From: Pseudomonas putida
GTDB taxonomy: Bacteria > Pseudomonadota > Gammaproteobacteria > Pseudomonadales > Pseudomonadaceae
DNA length: 64,000 nucleotides
Direction: 5' to 3'
NCBI RefSeq assembly: GCF_001976065.1
Contig: NZ_MNAH01000012.1
Coordinates: 62,001-126,000 of the forward strand
Position 1 is the stretch's first letter, and each line of letters opens with the position of its first letter. The notes beneath the pieces are model-generated. The model saw only the letters and a program-made list of their open reading frames with translations. It was not told the DNA's origin and did no database searches. Positions 53,833 to 62,238 of the stretch are shown here, piece after piece. The position numbers were made by a program, and so were the translations under genes.

Positions 53833-55827
53833 TCAACGCACCAGGTGCAAGAACTGCATGTGCCGTTCGTACTGATCGAGGATGTCGTTGATAATCTGTT
53901 CCTTGGTATAGCCCACCAGATCGTAGTTCTGACTGCCCTCGCTCAAATGCACTTCGGCCCGGTAATAGCGACGGTTGTTAAGCTCCTTGGAGCCCATGCC
54001 GCCGCGGGCAAACGACGGCGTAAAGTAGCCGCGCATCTGTACCTGGTAGATGAACGGGTGTTCGTCCCCATGGCCGATTTCCAGGCTGACACTGTCATTG
54101 ACCGGTTCCGGATGAGTCACGACGTTCAAGCCCTTTTCGATAAACACCGCAGACACCTCTTCGATGGCCGGGCGTACCGTCGAATCGAGGAAGCGATACA
54201 CCTCATCCCGCGACGGGAAATGCACCGCCTGGCTCAAGCGCTGACGCCAGCCACCGCGCCGCGAGCCGGACACCGGTGCCAGGGAATGCATCTGCGCAAT
54301 CTGCTTCTGCGACTCCAGATAAAACGCTTTATGCAGCCCCCACATCATCAACAGCAAAATCAGCGAGAACGGCAGCGAAGTCAGGACCACGGCTGACTTC
54401 AAGGCATCGATGCTGCCGGAAAACAGCAGCGCGCTGGTCACCAGTGCAGTCATCGCGCCCCAGAACACCCGCAGCCATTTCGGCCCGTCTTCGTCGGGGT
54501 TGCCACCCTTGGCGGACAGCGTCGACAAGACCACGGTGCCGGAGTCGGCGGAGGTGACGAAGAACACGAAGCTGATGAACACCGTGACCGCGATCACGGT
54601 CTTGCTCCAGGGGTAGGTTTCCAGCAGCAGGTAGAGGGTCATCGACGGGTTGTCGATGGCCGACATGCCCAGCGCCGTCATGCCGTGGTTGAGCACCTGG
54701 TCGATGGCGCTGTTGCCGAAGATCGACATCCACGCCAGGGTGAAGCCCAACGGAATCAGGAGCACGCCGAAGACGAACTCGCGGATGGTCCGGCCACGGG
54801 AAATCCGCGCAATGAACAGGCCCACGAATGGCGACCACGCGATCCACCAGGCCCAGTAGAACACCGTCCAGCCACCCAGCCAGTCACTGGGTTTGTCGTA
54901 GGCGTACAGGTCGAAACTCTTCATCGGCAAGGCGCCGAGGTAGTCGCCAACGTTCTGGATCAGGGTATTGAGCAGGTGCTGCGTGGGCCCGGCGAACAAC
55001 ACGAACAGCAACAGCGCGCAGGCCAGCAGCATGTTGATGTCGGACATCACCCGCACGCCCTTGTCGACGCCGGACACCGCGACGATGATCGCCGCCCCCA
55101 TCATCAGCGTGATCAGGCCGACCTGAATCCACTGGGTGTGGGCAATGCCGAACAGGTAATCCAGGCCCGAGTTGAGGTGCAACACGCCAAAACCCATGTC
55201 GGCCCCCAGACCGAACACAGTGGCGATGATGCCGAAGCCGTCTACCGCGTAACCAATGGGGCCGTTGATGCGTTTACCGATCAGCGGGTACAACGCCGAG
55301 CGCAAGGCCAGCGGCAGGTTATGCCGGTAGGCGAAGTAGGCCAGCGCCATGCCGACAAAGGCGAACACGCCCCAGCCATGCAGGCCCCAGTGCAGGAACA
55401 GGATCTGCATCCCTTGGCGCGCCGCATCCGCCGTGCCGGCCTCGCCCTGGGGCGGTTGCAGCATATGGGTCAGGGGCTCGGACACGCAGAAGAAAAACAG
55501 CGTGATGCTGATCCCGGCGGCGAACAACATGCCGGCCCAGGACAGATAACTGAATTCGGGCTCGTCGTGGTCGGCACCGAGTTTGATCTTGCCGTAGCCC
55601 GATAACGCGGTGACCACCACGAAGACCAGATACAAGGTCATCGCCAGCATGTAGTACCAGCCAACCGTGTTGGCCGCCCAGTTTTGCGCCGCCAGCAACC
55701 AGGCGCCGGCCTGTTCGGGCATGGCAATGACCACGACGCCGAACAACAGAATGAAAGTCGCCGCGAAGTAGAACACCGGCGGATTCATGCGGACCAGGCC
55801 GCTTGGGGGAATGGACGATGCACTCAT
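53833..55827 (-). CDS. betT: Choline transporter BetT (BCCT family)
   Basis: This 664-aa protein has about 12 transmembrane segments and the BCCT signature WTVFYWAWWIAWSPFVGLFIARIS. The long cytoplasmic C-terminal tail of about 160 residues is characteristic of osmoregulated BetT-type choline carriers. It imports choline (or betaine-like compounds) driven by H+ or Na+. A BetI-like palindrome lies about 90 bp upstream of its start. Confidence 0.93.
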   Translation of the reverse strand: MSASSIPPSGLVRMNPPVFYFAATFILLFGVVVIAMPEQAGAWLLAAQNWAANTVGWYYMLAMTLYLVFVVVTALSGYGKIKLGADHDEPEFSYLSWAGMLFAAGISITLFFFCVSEPLTHMLQPPQGEAGTADAARQGMQILFLHWGLHGWGVFAFVGMALAYFAYRHNLPLALRSALYPLIGKRINGPIGYAVDGFGIIATVFGLGADMGFGVLHLNSGLDYLFGIAHTQWIQVGLITLMMGAAIIVAVSGVDKGVRVMSDINMLLACALLLFVLFAGPTQHLLNTLIQNVGDYLGALPMKSFDLYAYDKPSDWLGGWTVFYWAWWIAWSPFVGLFIARISRGRTIREFVFGVLLIPLGFTLAWMSIFGNSAIDQVLNHGMTALGMSAIDNPSMTLYLLLETYPWSKTVIAVTVFISFVFFVTSADSGTVVLSTLSAKGGNPDEDGPKWLRVFWGAMTALVTSALLFSGSIDALKSAVVLTSLPFSLILLLMMWGLHKAFYLESQKQIAQMHSLAPVSGSRRGGWRQRLSQAVHFPSRDEVYRFLDSTVRPAIEEVSAVFIEKGLNVVTHPEPVNDSVSLEIGHGDEHPFIYQVQMRGYFTPSFARGGMGSKELNNRRYYRAEVHLSEGSQNYDLVGYTKEQIINDILDQYERHMQFLHLVR

Positions 55828-55918
55828 TGCAGGTGCACCTCGAAGGGGTCGATCGTGGCTGTAGAAATCGGACTCAGCAAAGGCAAGCCTCCTGTTGTGA
55901 GCGGGCAGCGAACCACCG

Positions 55919-55948
55919 GTTTAACTTGAATGAACGTTCAAGTTAAAC
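55919..55948. promoter_or_regulatory. BetI-like operator upstream of betT
   Basis: A perfect palindrome has 12-base arms GTTTAACTTGAA and TTCAAGTTAAAC around TGAACG. The centre reads TTGAA-TGAACG-TTCAA, like BetI operators that control choline genes. No betI gene is in the window, so the repressor must be elsewhere. This is inference from the sequence match. Confidence 0.7.
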
Positions 55949-56024
55949 ATGAATAGGGTGCTAAGGACTAATTCCAGGGCTCGACGGTCGCTTTCCTACG
56001 CTAGCTCAAGGAAGGGTATTACGC

Positions 56025-56160
56025 GATCGCTCCCATGCTCTGCGTGGGAGTGCAGCCCGTGACGCTCTGCGTCACAGCGGTATCAAATTGGAGGTGGCGG
56101 TGCGGCGGGAACGCGGAGCGTCCCTTGAGGCATTCCCACGCGGAGCGTGGGAACGATCAG
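56025..56160. repeat. GCGTGGGAACG-type repeat (about 135 bp)
   Basis: The outer arms are GATCGCTCCCATGCTCTGCG and a mirrored copy ending GGAGCGTGGGAACGATC. Inside are GTGACGCTCTGCGTCAC and ACGCGGAGCGTCCC hairpins. It is a larger copy of the repeat at 39413-39522. It lies in the 345-bp betT/serine-acetyltransferase gap, which otherwise holds the operator and no gene. Confidence 0.85.
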
Positions 56161-56172
56161 GTGTACTGGGGC

Positions 56173-57099
56173 TTACTTCTGCGCCCCATCGTCCAGCTGC
56201 AGGTTGGCCTGGGTCAGGTTACTGCCCGCTGGCACGCTGCGGGTCAGCCAGACATTTCCGCCAATGGTCGAGCCCTTGCCGATGGTGATCCGCCCCAGAA
56301 TCGTCGCCCCGGCGTAAATCACCACGTCGTCCTCGACGATCGGATGCCGCGCCTGGCCCTTCTGCAACTGGCCGTCTTCATCCGCTGGAAAACGCTTGGC
56401 CCCCAGGGTCACCGCCTGATAAATCCGCACCCGCTCGCCGATGATCGCGGTCTCGCCGATTACCACACCGGTCCCGTGGTCGATGAAGAAGCTGCGGCCG
56501 ATCTGCGCGCCCGGGTGAATGTCGATGCCGGTAGCCGAATGGGCGATTTCTGCGCTTATCCGCGCCAGCAACGGCAGCCCTGCGCGATATAAATGGTGGG
56601 CCAGGCGATGGTGAATCACCGCCAGGATGCCGGGATAGCACAGCAGCACTTCATCGACGCTGCGTGCCGCCGGATCACCGTGATAGGCCGCCAGGACATC
56701 GGTGTCCAACAGGCTGCGCAGCCCCGGCAACGCAAGGGCGAAGTCCTGGATGATCTGAATGGTTTTCGCCTCGACCTCAGTGTCGGCCTGGGCGCTGTGG
56801 CGAGCGGCGTAGCGCAATTCAAGGCGTGCCTGGGCCAGCAACGCATTCAACGCCACATCGAGGGTGTGGCCGACGTAGAAATCCTCACTCTCTTCGCGCA
56901 AGTCCACCGGCCCCAGGCGCATCGGAAACAGCGCACCGCAGAGTGCCTCGAGAATGTCCGCCATGGCCGCCCGTGACGGCAACTCGCGACCACCCTGCTC
57001 ACCGCTGGCGCGGCCGTTCTGTGCACGCCACTGTTCACGTGCCGTGCGTAGCTGGCTGACGATGGTTTGCAATTGCCAATGGCTGGAACGCTCACTCAC
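56173..57099 (-). CDS. Serine O-acetyltransferase (EpsC/SrpH type)
   Basis: This 308-aa enzyme makes O-acetylserine, the acceptor for sulfide in cysteine synthesis. The C-terminal left-handed beta-helix hexapeptide repeats are visible (ATGIDIHPGAQIGRSF, DHGTGVVIGETAIIGERVRI), with the catalytic His in DHGTG. The N-terminal helical part is longer than in the short E. coli CysE. It is divergent from the D-cysteine desulfhydrase gene. Confidence 0.93.
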   Translation of the reverse strand: MSERSSHWQLQTIVSQLRTAREQWRAQNGRASGEQGGRELPSRAAMADILEALCGALFPMRLGPVDLREESEDFYVGHTLDVALNALLAQARLELRYAARHSAQADTEVEAKTIQIIQDFALALPGLRSLLDTDVLAAYHGDPAARSVDEVLLCYPGILAVIHHRLAHHLYRAGLPLLARISAEIAHSATGIDIHPGAQIGRSFFIDHGTGVVIGETAIIGERVRIYQAVTLGAKRFPADEDGQLQKGQARHPIVEDDVVIYAGATILGRITIGKGSTIGGNVWLTRSVPAGSNLTQANLQLDDGAQK

Positions 57100-57289
57100 G
57101 GTAAAAACTCCTCACGGGCGGCCGGACTGTCTGGCCGCACTGACGGCGATTACTTTACGGCAAGGCTTGCAAGCGAAATTAAGAACCAATTGTGCTGTCG
57201 TAATTACAATCGGCTATAAGCGATTGGCGGTTGCCCCGACAAAGTGGCGTGCCTATAGTCCAGAGACCTTTCACCGCCAGTACGGACCC

Positions 57290-58282
57290 ATGATCAAACA
57301 ACAGCTTGCCCGCTTTAACCGTCTCGACCTGCTCAGTCAGCCCACCGCCCTGGAAAAACTCGATCGCCTGTCGGCCTGGCTCGGGCGCGACGTCTACGTC
57401 AAACGCGATGACCTGACCCCGTTGGCGATGGGCGGCAACAAGCTGCGCAAACTCGAATACCTGGCGGCCGATGCCCTGGCCCAGGGCGCCGACACATTGA
57501 TCACGGCCGGGGCGCTGCAGTCCAACCATGTACGCCAGACTGCTGCCATCGCGGCCAAGCTGGGTCTTGGCTGCGTGGCCCTGCTGGAAAACCCGCTGGG
57601 CACCGACGACGCCAACTATGTCGGCAACGGCAATCGGCTGTTGCTGGACCTGTTCGATGCCAAGGTTGAACTGGTCGAGAACCTGGATAACGCCGACGAG
57701 CAATTGCACGCCCTGGCCGCCCGCCTGCGCAGCAACGGCAAGAAGCCGTACCTGGTGCCGATCGGTGGCTCGAATGCGCTGGGCGCCCTGGGTTATGTAC
57801 GAGCCGGGCTGGAACTGGCCGAGCAGATCAAGGACACCGGGCTGAATTTCGCCGCCGTCGTCCTCGCCTCGGGCAGCGCCGGAACCCACAGCGGCCTGGC
57901 ACTGGCGTTGAGCGAAGCATTGCCGGAACTGCCAGTCATTGGCGTCACGGTTTCGCGCAGTGATGAAGATCAGCGGCCAAAAGTCCAGGGCCTGGCCGAG
58001 CGTACCGCCGAGTTGCTGGGGGTGACATTACCGGAGAGCTTCAAGGTCGAGTTGTGGGACGAGTACTTCGCTCCGCGCTATGGCGAGCCCAACGCCGGCA
58101 CGCTGGCAGCGGTGAAACTGTTGGCCGGCCAGGAAGGCCTGTTGCTGGACCCGGTCTACACTGGCAAGGCCATGGCGGGGTTGCTGGACGGGATCGGACG
58201 TTCGCGTTTCGATAAGGGGCCGATCATCTTCCTGCACACCGGTGGGGCGCCGGCGTTGTTTGCCTACACGAGCTTCTTGTAA
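57290..58282 (+). CDS. dcyD: D-cysteine desulfhydrase
   Basis: This 330-aa PLP enzyme of the ACC-deaminase/D-cysteine desulfhydrase family turns D-cysteine into pyruvate, sulfide and ammonia. Visible features are VKRDDLTPLAMGGNKLRKLEYL (PLP lysine in GGNK) and ALQSNHVRQTAAIAAKLGL. The start is ATG 57290; the longer frame from 56954 overlaps the serine acetyltransferase and is rejected. It is followed by a cystine-type ABC transporter on the same strand. Confidence 0.92.
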   Translation: MIKQQLARFNRLDLLSQPTALEKLDRLSAWLGRDVYVKRDDLTPLAMGGNKLRKLEYLAADALAQGADTLITAGALQSNHVRQTAAIAAKLGLGCVALLENPLGTDDANYVGNGNRLLLDLFDAKVELVENLDNADEQLHALAARLRSNGKKPYLVPIGGSNALGALGYVRAGLELAEQIKDTGLNFAAVVLASGSAGTHSGLALALSEALPELPVIGVTVSRSDEDQRPKVQGLAERTAELLGVTLPESFKVELWDEYFAPRYGEPNAGTLAAVKLLAGQEGLLLDPVYTGKAMAGLLDGIGRSRFDKGPIIFLHTGGAPALFAYTSFL

Positions 58283-58311
58283 GGGCCAGGATCAAAAGAT
58301 CGCAACCTGCG

Positions 58312-58331
58312 CCAGCTCCTGTAGGAGCTGG
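58312..58331. repeat. Palindromic REP-like hairpin
   Basis: CCAGCTCC-TGTA-GGAGCTGG is a perfect hairpin of the TAGGAGC REP type. It lies 29 bp after dcyD and may act as a terminator or message stabiliser between dcyD and the transporter. Confidence 0.6.
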
Positions 58332-58365
58332 CTTGCCAGCGAAAGCGGTCTATCAATCACATATG

Positions 58366-58440
58366 CAATTAAGAAATAATAAAAATAGAATTTATTATTT
58401 TCTAATCTAAAAGCACCATCATATAGTCACGCCGCAGGCG
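58366..58440 (+). promoter_or_regulatory. AT-rich promoter region of the cystine operon
   Basis: This is a strongly AT-rich region with GAATTTATTATTTTCTAATCTAAAAG. It resembles the AT-rich patches before tauA and sfnB. It suggests regulation by sulfur limitation through CysB, inferred only. No clear -35/-10 assignment was made. Confidence 0.4.
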
Positions 58441-58552
58441 AATTTGCGACGAGACGCATAGGCTGCTTTAGGGCAGGATATCGCAGTCGTCCGAATCCCG
58501 AATTTGCCAACTTTCCTTAAGCGTCTTCCATAAGAAAACACAGGGGCTTGTC

Positions 58553-59353
58553 ATGAATTTTTCCGCACTACGTCGAAATCTGCTGGTGGGTTCGCTGGGC
58601 CTTGCACTCAGCGCCGGCTTGATTGGCCAGGCAGTGGCCGGTGAGCAACTGCAACAAATCAAGGACAAAGGCGTGATCAACGTCGGCCTGGAAGGCACCT
58701 ACCCGCCGTTCAGTTTCGTCGACGCCGACGGCAAACTGACCGGCTTCGAAGTCGAATTCTCCGAAGCCCTGGCCAAAGAGCTGGGTGTGAAGGTCAAGCT
58801 GCAACCGACCAAATGGGACGGCATCCTCGCAGCCCTGGAATCCAAGCGTCTGGACGCCGTGATCAACCAGGTGACCATCTCCGAAGAGCGCAAGAAGAAG
58901 TATGACTTCTCCGAGCCCTACACCGTTTCCGGGATTCAGGCACTGGTACTGACCAAGAAAGCCGCCGAGCTGAACATCAAGTCCGCTGCCGACCTGGGTG
59001 GCAAGAAAGTCGGCGTCGGCCTGGGTACCAACTACGAGCAGTGGGTCAAAGCCAACGTGCCGACCGCTGACGTGCGCACCTACGAAGATGATCCGACCAA
59101 GTTCCAGGACCTGCGTGTCGGCCGTATCGACGCCATCCTGATCGACCGTCTGGCCGCATTGGAATATGCCAAGAAAGCCAAAGACACCACCGCCGCCGGT
59201 GAAGCGTTCTCCCGCCAGGAAGCCGGCATCGCCCTGCGCAAAGGCGAGCCTGAACTGCTGGCAGCCGTGAACAAGGCCATCGACAAGCTGCGCGCCGACG
59301 GCACGCTGAAAAAGCTTTCGGAAAAATACTTCAGCGCTGACGTCACTCAATAA
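58553..59353 (+). CDS. tcyJ: Cystine ABC transporter, periplasmic binding protein
   Basis: This 266-aa family-3 binding protein (FliY/TcyJ-like) has a signal peptide (MNFSALRRN, cleavage near VAG-EQ). Family features are VINVGLEGTYPPFSFVDADGK, KWDGILAALESKRLDAVINQVTIS and TYEDDPTKFQDLRVGRIDAIL. It probably binds L-cystine or related sulfur amino acids. The stop and the permease start share one base (TAATG). Confidence 0.88.
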   Translation: MNFSALRRNLLVGSLGLALSAGLIGQAVAGEQLQQIKDKGVINVGLEGTYPPFSFVDADGKLTGFEVEFSEALAKELGVKVKLQPTKWDGILAALESKRLDAVINQVTISEERKKKYDFSEPYTVSGIQALVLTKKAAELNIKSAADLGGKKVGVGLGTNYEQWVKANVPTADVRTYEDDPTKFQDLRVGRIDAILIDRLAALEYAKKAKDTTAAGEAFSRQEAGIALRKGEPELLAAVNKAIDKLRADGTLKKLSEKYFSADVTQ

Positions 59354-60018
59354 TGGAAGAAGCTTTTCAACTCGCACTGGACTCCCTGCCCTTCCTGCTC
59401 AAGGGAGCCTACTACACGGTCATCTTGAGCCTGGGCGGGATGTTCTTCGGCCTGGTGATGGGCTTCGGCCTGGCACTGATGCGCCTGTCGCGCTTCAAGC
59501 TGGTGAGCTGGATCGCCCGCATCTACGTGTCGTTCTTTCGCGGCACGCCGTTGCTGGTGCAACTGTTCGTGATCTATTACGGCCTGCCGCAATTGGGCAT
59601 GGAACTCGACCCGCTGCCGGCGGCCCTGATTGGCTTCTCGCTGAACATGGCCGCCTACGCCTGTGAAATCCTGCGTTCGGCGATCAGTTCCATCGAGCGC
59701 GGCCAATGGGAGGCGGCTGCCAGTATCGGCATGACCCGTGCGCAAACCCTGCGCCGGGCCATCCTGCCGCAAGCCATGCGCACGGCATTGCCACCGCTGG
59801 GCAACAGCTTCATTTCGCTGGTCAAGGACACTGCTCTGGCTGCCACCATCCAGGTGCCGGAACTCTTCCGCCAGGCGCAACTGATTACCGCCCGTACCTT
59901 CGAAGTGTTCACCATGTACCTTGCCGCCGCGCTGATCTACTGGGTCCTGGCCACGGTGCTGTCGCACCTGCAGAACCAGTTGGAAGCACGGGTCAACCGG
60001 CACGACCAGGAGTCCTGA
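59353..60018 (+). CDS. tcyL: Cystine ABC transporter, permease
   Basis: This 221-aa HisM-type inner-membrane permease (YecS/TcyL-like) has five segments. It carries FFRGTPLLVQLFVIYYGLPQ and the coupling motif EAAASIGMTRAQTLRRAILPQA. It starts on the last base of the tcyJ stop codon. The single permease gene suggests a homodimer. Confidence 0.9.
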   Translation: MEEAFQLALDSLPFLLKGAYYTVILSLGGMFFGLVMGFGLALMRLSRFKLVSWIARIYVSFFRGTPLLVQLFVIYYGLPQLGMELDPLPAALIGFSLNMAAYACEILRSAISSIERGQWEAAASIGMTRAQTLRRAILPQAMRTALPPLGNSFISLVKDTALAATIQVPELFRQAQLITARTFEVFTMYLAAALIYWVLATVLSHLQNQLEARVNRHDQES

Positions 60019-60022
60019 CCCC

Positions 60023-60778
60023 ATGATTGTCGTGGAAAAACTGACAAAGCAGTTCAAGGGTCAAGTCGTGCTCAACGGCATCGATCTGCAAGTGAAGGAA
60101 GGCGAGGTGGTGGCGATCATCGGCCCAAGCGGCTCGGGCAAGACCACCTTCCTGCGTTGCCTGAACTTCCTCGAGGAACCCACCAGCGGCCGGATCAAGG
60201 TCGGCGACATCGAGATCGATACCAGCCGCCCGCTGAACCAGCAACAGAGCCTGGTGCGTCGCTTGCGCCAGCACGTGGGTTTCGTGTTTCAGAACTTCAA
60301 CCTGTTCCCCCACCGCACCGCCCTGGAAAACGTCATCGAAGGCCCGATCATCGTCAAGAAGATCGCGCACGCCGACGCCGTTGCCCTGGGTAAAAAGCTG
60401 CTGGCCAGGGTCGGCCTGGCGGGCAAGGAAGACGCTTACCCGCGCCGCCTTTCTGGTGGCCAGCAACAGCGTGTGGCCATTGCCCGCGCGCTGGCGATGG
60501 AGCCGGAAGTGATCCTGTTCGACGAACCGACCTCGGCACTCGACCCGGAACTGGTGGGCGAAGTGCTGGCGACCATTCGCAGCCTTGCCGAAGAGAATCG
60601 CACCATGGTCATCGTCACCCACGAAATGGGCTTCGCCCGCGACGTGGCCAATCGCGTGGTGTTTTTCGACAAGGGCGTGATCGTCGAACAAGGCGAAGCG
60701 AAGGCGTTGTTTGCCAACCCCAAGGAAGAGCGCACGAAACAGTTTCTCAGCAAGTTCCTGAATAACGCCCATCCTTAA
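60023..60778 (+). CDS. tcyN: Cystine ABC transporter, ATPase
   Basis: This 251-aa ATPase (YecC/TcyN-like) has Walker A GPSGSGKTT, FVFQNFNLFPHRTALENV, signature LSGGQQQR, Walker B ILFDEPTSALD, and VTHEMGFARDVANRVVF. It follows tcyL by four bases and ends the operon. A weak hairpin CTTCCA-tgga-TGGAAG lies just after the stop (60801-60816) without a T-run. Confidence 0.92.
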   Translation: MIVVEKLTKQFKGQVVLNGIDLQVKEGEVVAIIGPSGSGKTTFLRCLNFLEEPTSGRIKVGDIEIDTSRPLNQQQSLVRRLRQHVGFVFQNFNLFPHRTALENVIEGPIIVKKIAHADAVALGKKLLARVGLAGKEDAYPRRLSGGQQQRVAIARALAMEPEVILFDEPTSALDPELVGEVLATIRSLAEENRTMVIVTHEMGFARDVANRVVFFDKGVIVEQGEAKALFANPKEERTKQFLSKFLNNAHP

Positions 60779-61233
60779 AAACTCTCGCAACATCGGTTAA
60801 CTTCCATGGATGGAAGTGCCACCCCTCCTTGTATAGCCCCTTACCTTTACATAATTAAATGCATGCGCACGACAAGCACATATTGTCAGCGCACTCGATA
60901 CATATATGTATCGCGCAACAGTTTTACCGACAGGACCCGCATGCGCATCGCGAACCGACAAATGGCTATAACCCCTTATAAAATGGCGCTCCGAGCAGGT
61001 AAATTCGACGTGCCGGAACGGTTTATTAACTTCAATGCGTAGGAGTTTTCTGAATAACATCCAATCTTCAACTTAACTAATCCATTCTATTGACACCGAC
61101 TCCAGCGCACTCTTATCTAGTCTCCTGCCAGCGGCACTGATCACGCCAAATCATTATTTAACATCAAAGTAATGAACGGTTTTGCTGTTGTTTCCCGAAA
61201 CGGACTTCATTGCAAAACATCAAGGAGACTTCC
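60779..61233. promoter_or_regulatory. 455-bp AT-rich intergenic region
   Basis: No credible gene is seen. An AT-rich stretch contains CGATACATATATGTATCG (60896-60913), an 18-bp perfect palindrome suggestive of a dimeric regulator site. A second AT-rich stretch (61081-61170) directly precedes the gene at 61234. The 78-codon frame at 60806-61042 looks non-coding. Confidence 0.5.
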
Positions 61234-61998
61234 ATGACAAGCACCTCAAGCAAAATAGAACTTGCCGCCCCGACACTGGCGCAATCTCACAAGGCCGGGA
61301 TCAACCTCGCCTCGGCGGCGCACCTGCTGATCGAGGTGCCGCCCTACCCCGGGATGGATGAAGGCGACCTGATCGAACTGTTCTGGGACAACTGCTACGT
61401 CGCCTCCAGGGCCCTCAAGACCAACGAGATTGGCCAGCCCGTTCAACTACGGGTACCCGAGAGTTTTATCGCCAGTGGAGCTTCTCGCATTCACTATCGG
61501 ATCATGCAGATAGGACAAGCCCCGATTGTCTCGCCCGCCCGGCGCGTTCAATCCAAACTCGAGTGCCCTGGTGGCCAGCCAACTGCGCTGAGTGGCGACG
61601 AGAACCAGAGCCTGGCTCCGGTAAAACTTCCCGAAACGATTCGTCGGCAAGGAGTGAACCCCAACCAGATCAAGCGCGGCGTGCCCGTGACCATCGAGCC
61701 ATACCTGAACATGGCTGCCGATGACGAAATCACCTTGCGCTGGGGCGATGCCCGCATGGATTTGCCGCCACTGAAGGCGAGTGATGTGGGCCAGCCGATT
61801 CAGGTCTGGGTGCCACCGGCGATCATTCTGGAAGCCGGCGAAGACCTGCGCCTGGAGGTGACTTACTGCATCCTCGACCGTGTCGGTAACAACTCGCGCT
61901 GGGCGCCAGCACGCCATCTGAAAATCGGCTGCGCCAATCCTTACCTGAGAATCCCAAAGAAAGAACTGCTTAAGGCCGCTGAAAGCCGCAGCCGATAA
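61234..61998 (+). CDS. Two-repeat beta-rich protein of unknown function
   Basis: This 254-aa protein is built of two similar modules of about 85 residues (residues about 24-110 and 148-238). They match in pattern: LIEVPPYPGMDEGDLIELFWDN against VTIEPYLNMAADDEITLRWGD; then KTNEIGQPVQLRVPESFI against KASDVGQPIQVWVPPAII; then a YRI/YCI strand. They resemble the Ig-like repeat units of large Pseudomonas surface proteins. There is no signal peptide, so export by a conventional Sec route is not evident. The start at 61234 has CAAGGAG upstream. A hairpin follows. The function is unknown. Confidence 0.8.
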   Translation: MTSTSSKIELAAPTLAQSHKAGINLASAAHLLIEVPPYPGMDEGDLIELFWDNCYVASRALKTNEIGQPVQLRVPESFIASGASRIHYRIMQIGQAPIVSPARRVQSKLECPGGQPTALSGDENQSLAPVKLPETIRRQGVNPNQIKRGVPVTIEPYLNMAADDEITLRWGDARMDLPPLKASDVGQPIQVWVPPAIILEAGEDLRLEVTYCILDRVGNNSRWAPARHLKIGCANPYLRIPKKELLKAAESRSR

Positions 61999-62035
61999 AA
62001 GCTCCTGCGGGAGCTGCCGCAGGGTGCGAGCTTTT
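61997..62035 (+). terminator. Terminator hairpin after the two-repeat gene
   Basis: AAAAGCTC (61997-62004) pairs with GAGCTTTT (62028-62035), with an inner CTGCGG-gagctg-CCGCAG stem. It is close to the REP family in sequence. Confidence 0.65.
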
Positions 62036-62169
62036 GACCTTCTATACATATTCCTAAAAGTTAGTTCAAAAATAATATATACACGTTTAGGGTATATAAA
62101 CCGGACCACCGGACATTCTTGTTTTCGTTCGCCGCACCCCGCGGCGTTTCCATGAGATGTGAGGTAGGT
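62036..62169 (+). promoter_or_regulatory. Leader region of sfnB operon
   Basis: ATTCCTAAAAGTTA (62050-62063) matches an element before tauA, followed by AT-rich sequence and a TATATAAA (about 62093-62100). A hairpin CGCCGC-accc-GCGGCG lies at 62130-62146, followed by TTTCC. It then leads to the short ORF at 62170. The combination suggests sulfur-responsive promoter plus an RNA leader, by inference. Confidence 0.45.
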
Positions 62170-62238
62170 ATGGTCCGGAACACAATCACCCCAGTGCAGA
62201 TCGCCAGGGCATTGCGTGTAGCCAAGGAGCGGCACTGA
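62170..62238 (+). CDS. 22-codon leader ORF upstream of sfnB
   Basis: A short ORF starts ATG at 62170 after GAGGTAGGT (a good RBS) and encodes a peptide beginning MVRNTITP and ending VAKERH. Its TGA overlaps the sfnB ATG (TGATG), so sfnB is translationally coupled to it. The peptide is basic with an amphipathic look (VQIARALRVAKER). It could be a regulatory leader peptide, a small protein, or a remnant of a longer gene. Not recognised. Confidence 0.5.
   Translation: MVRNTITPVQIARALRVAKERH

Noticed and set aside
60806..61042. A 78-codon frame in the cystine/two-repeat gap
   Set aside because: Composition is unlike coding sequence and there is no good RBS; the palindrome at 60896 lies inside it.
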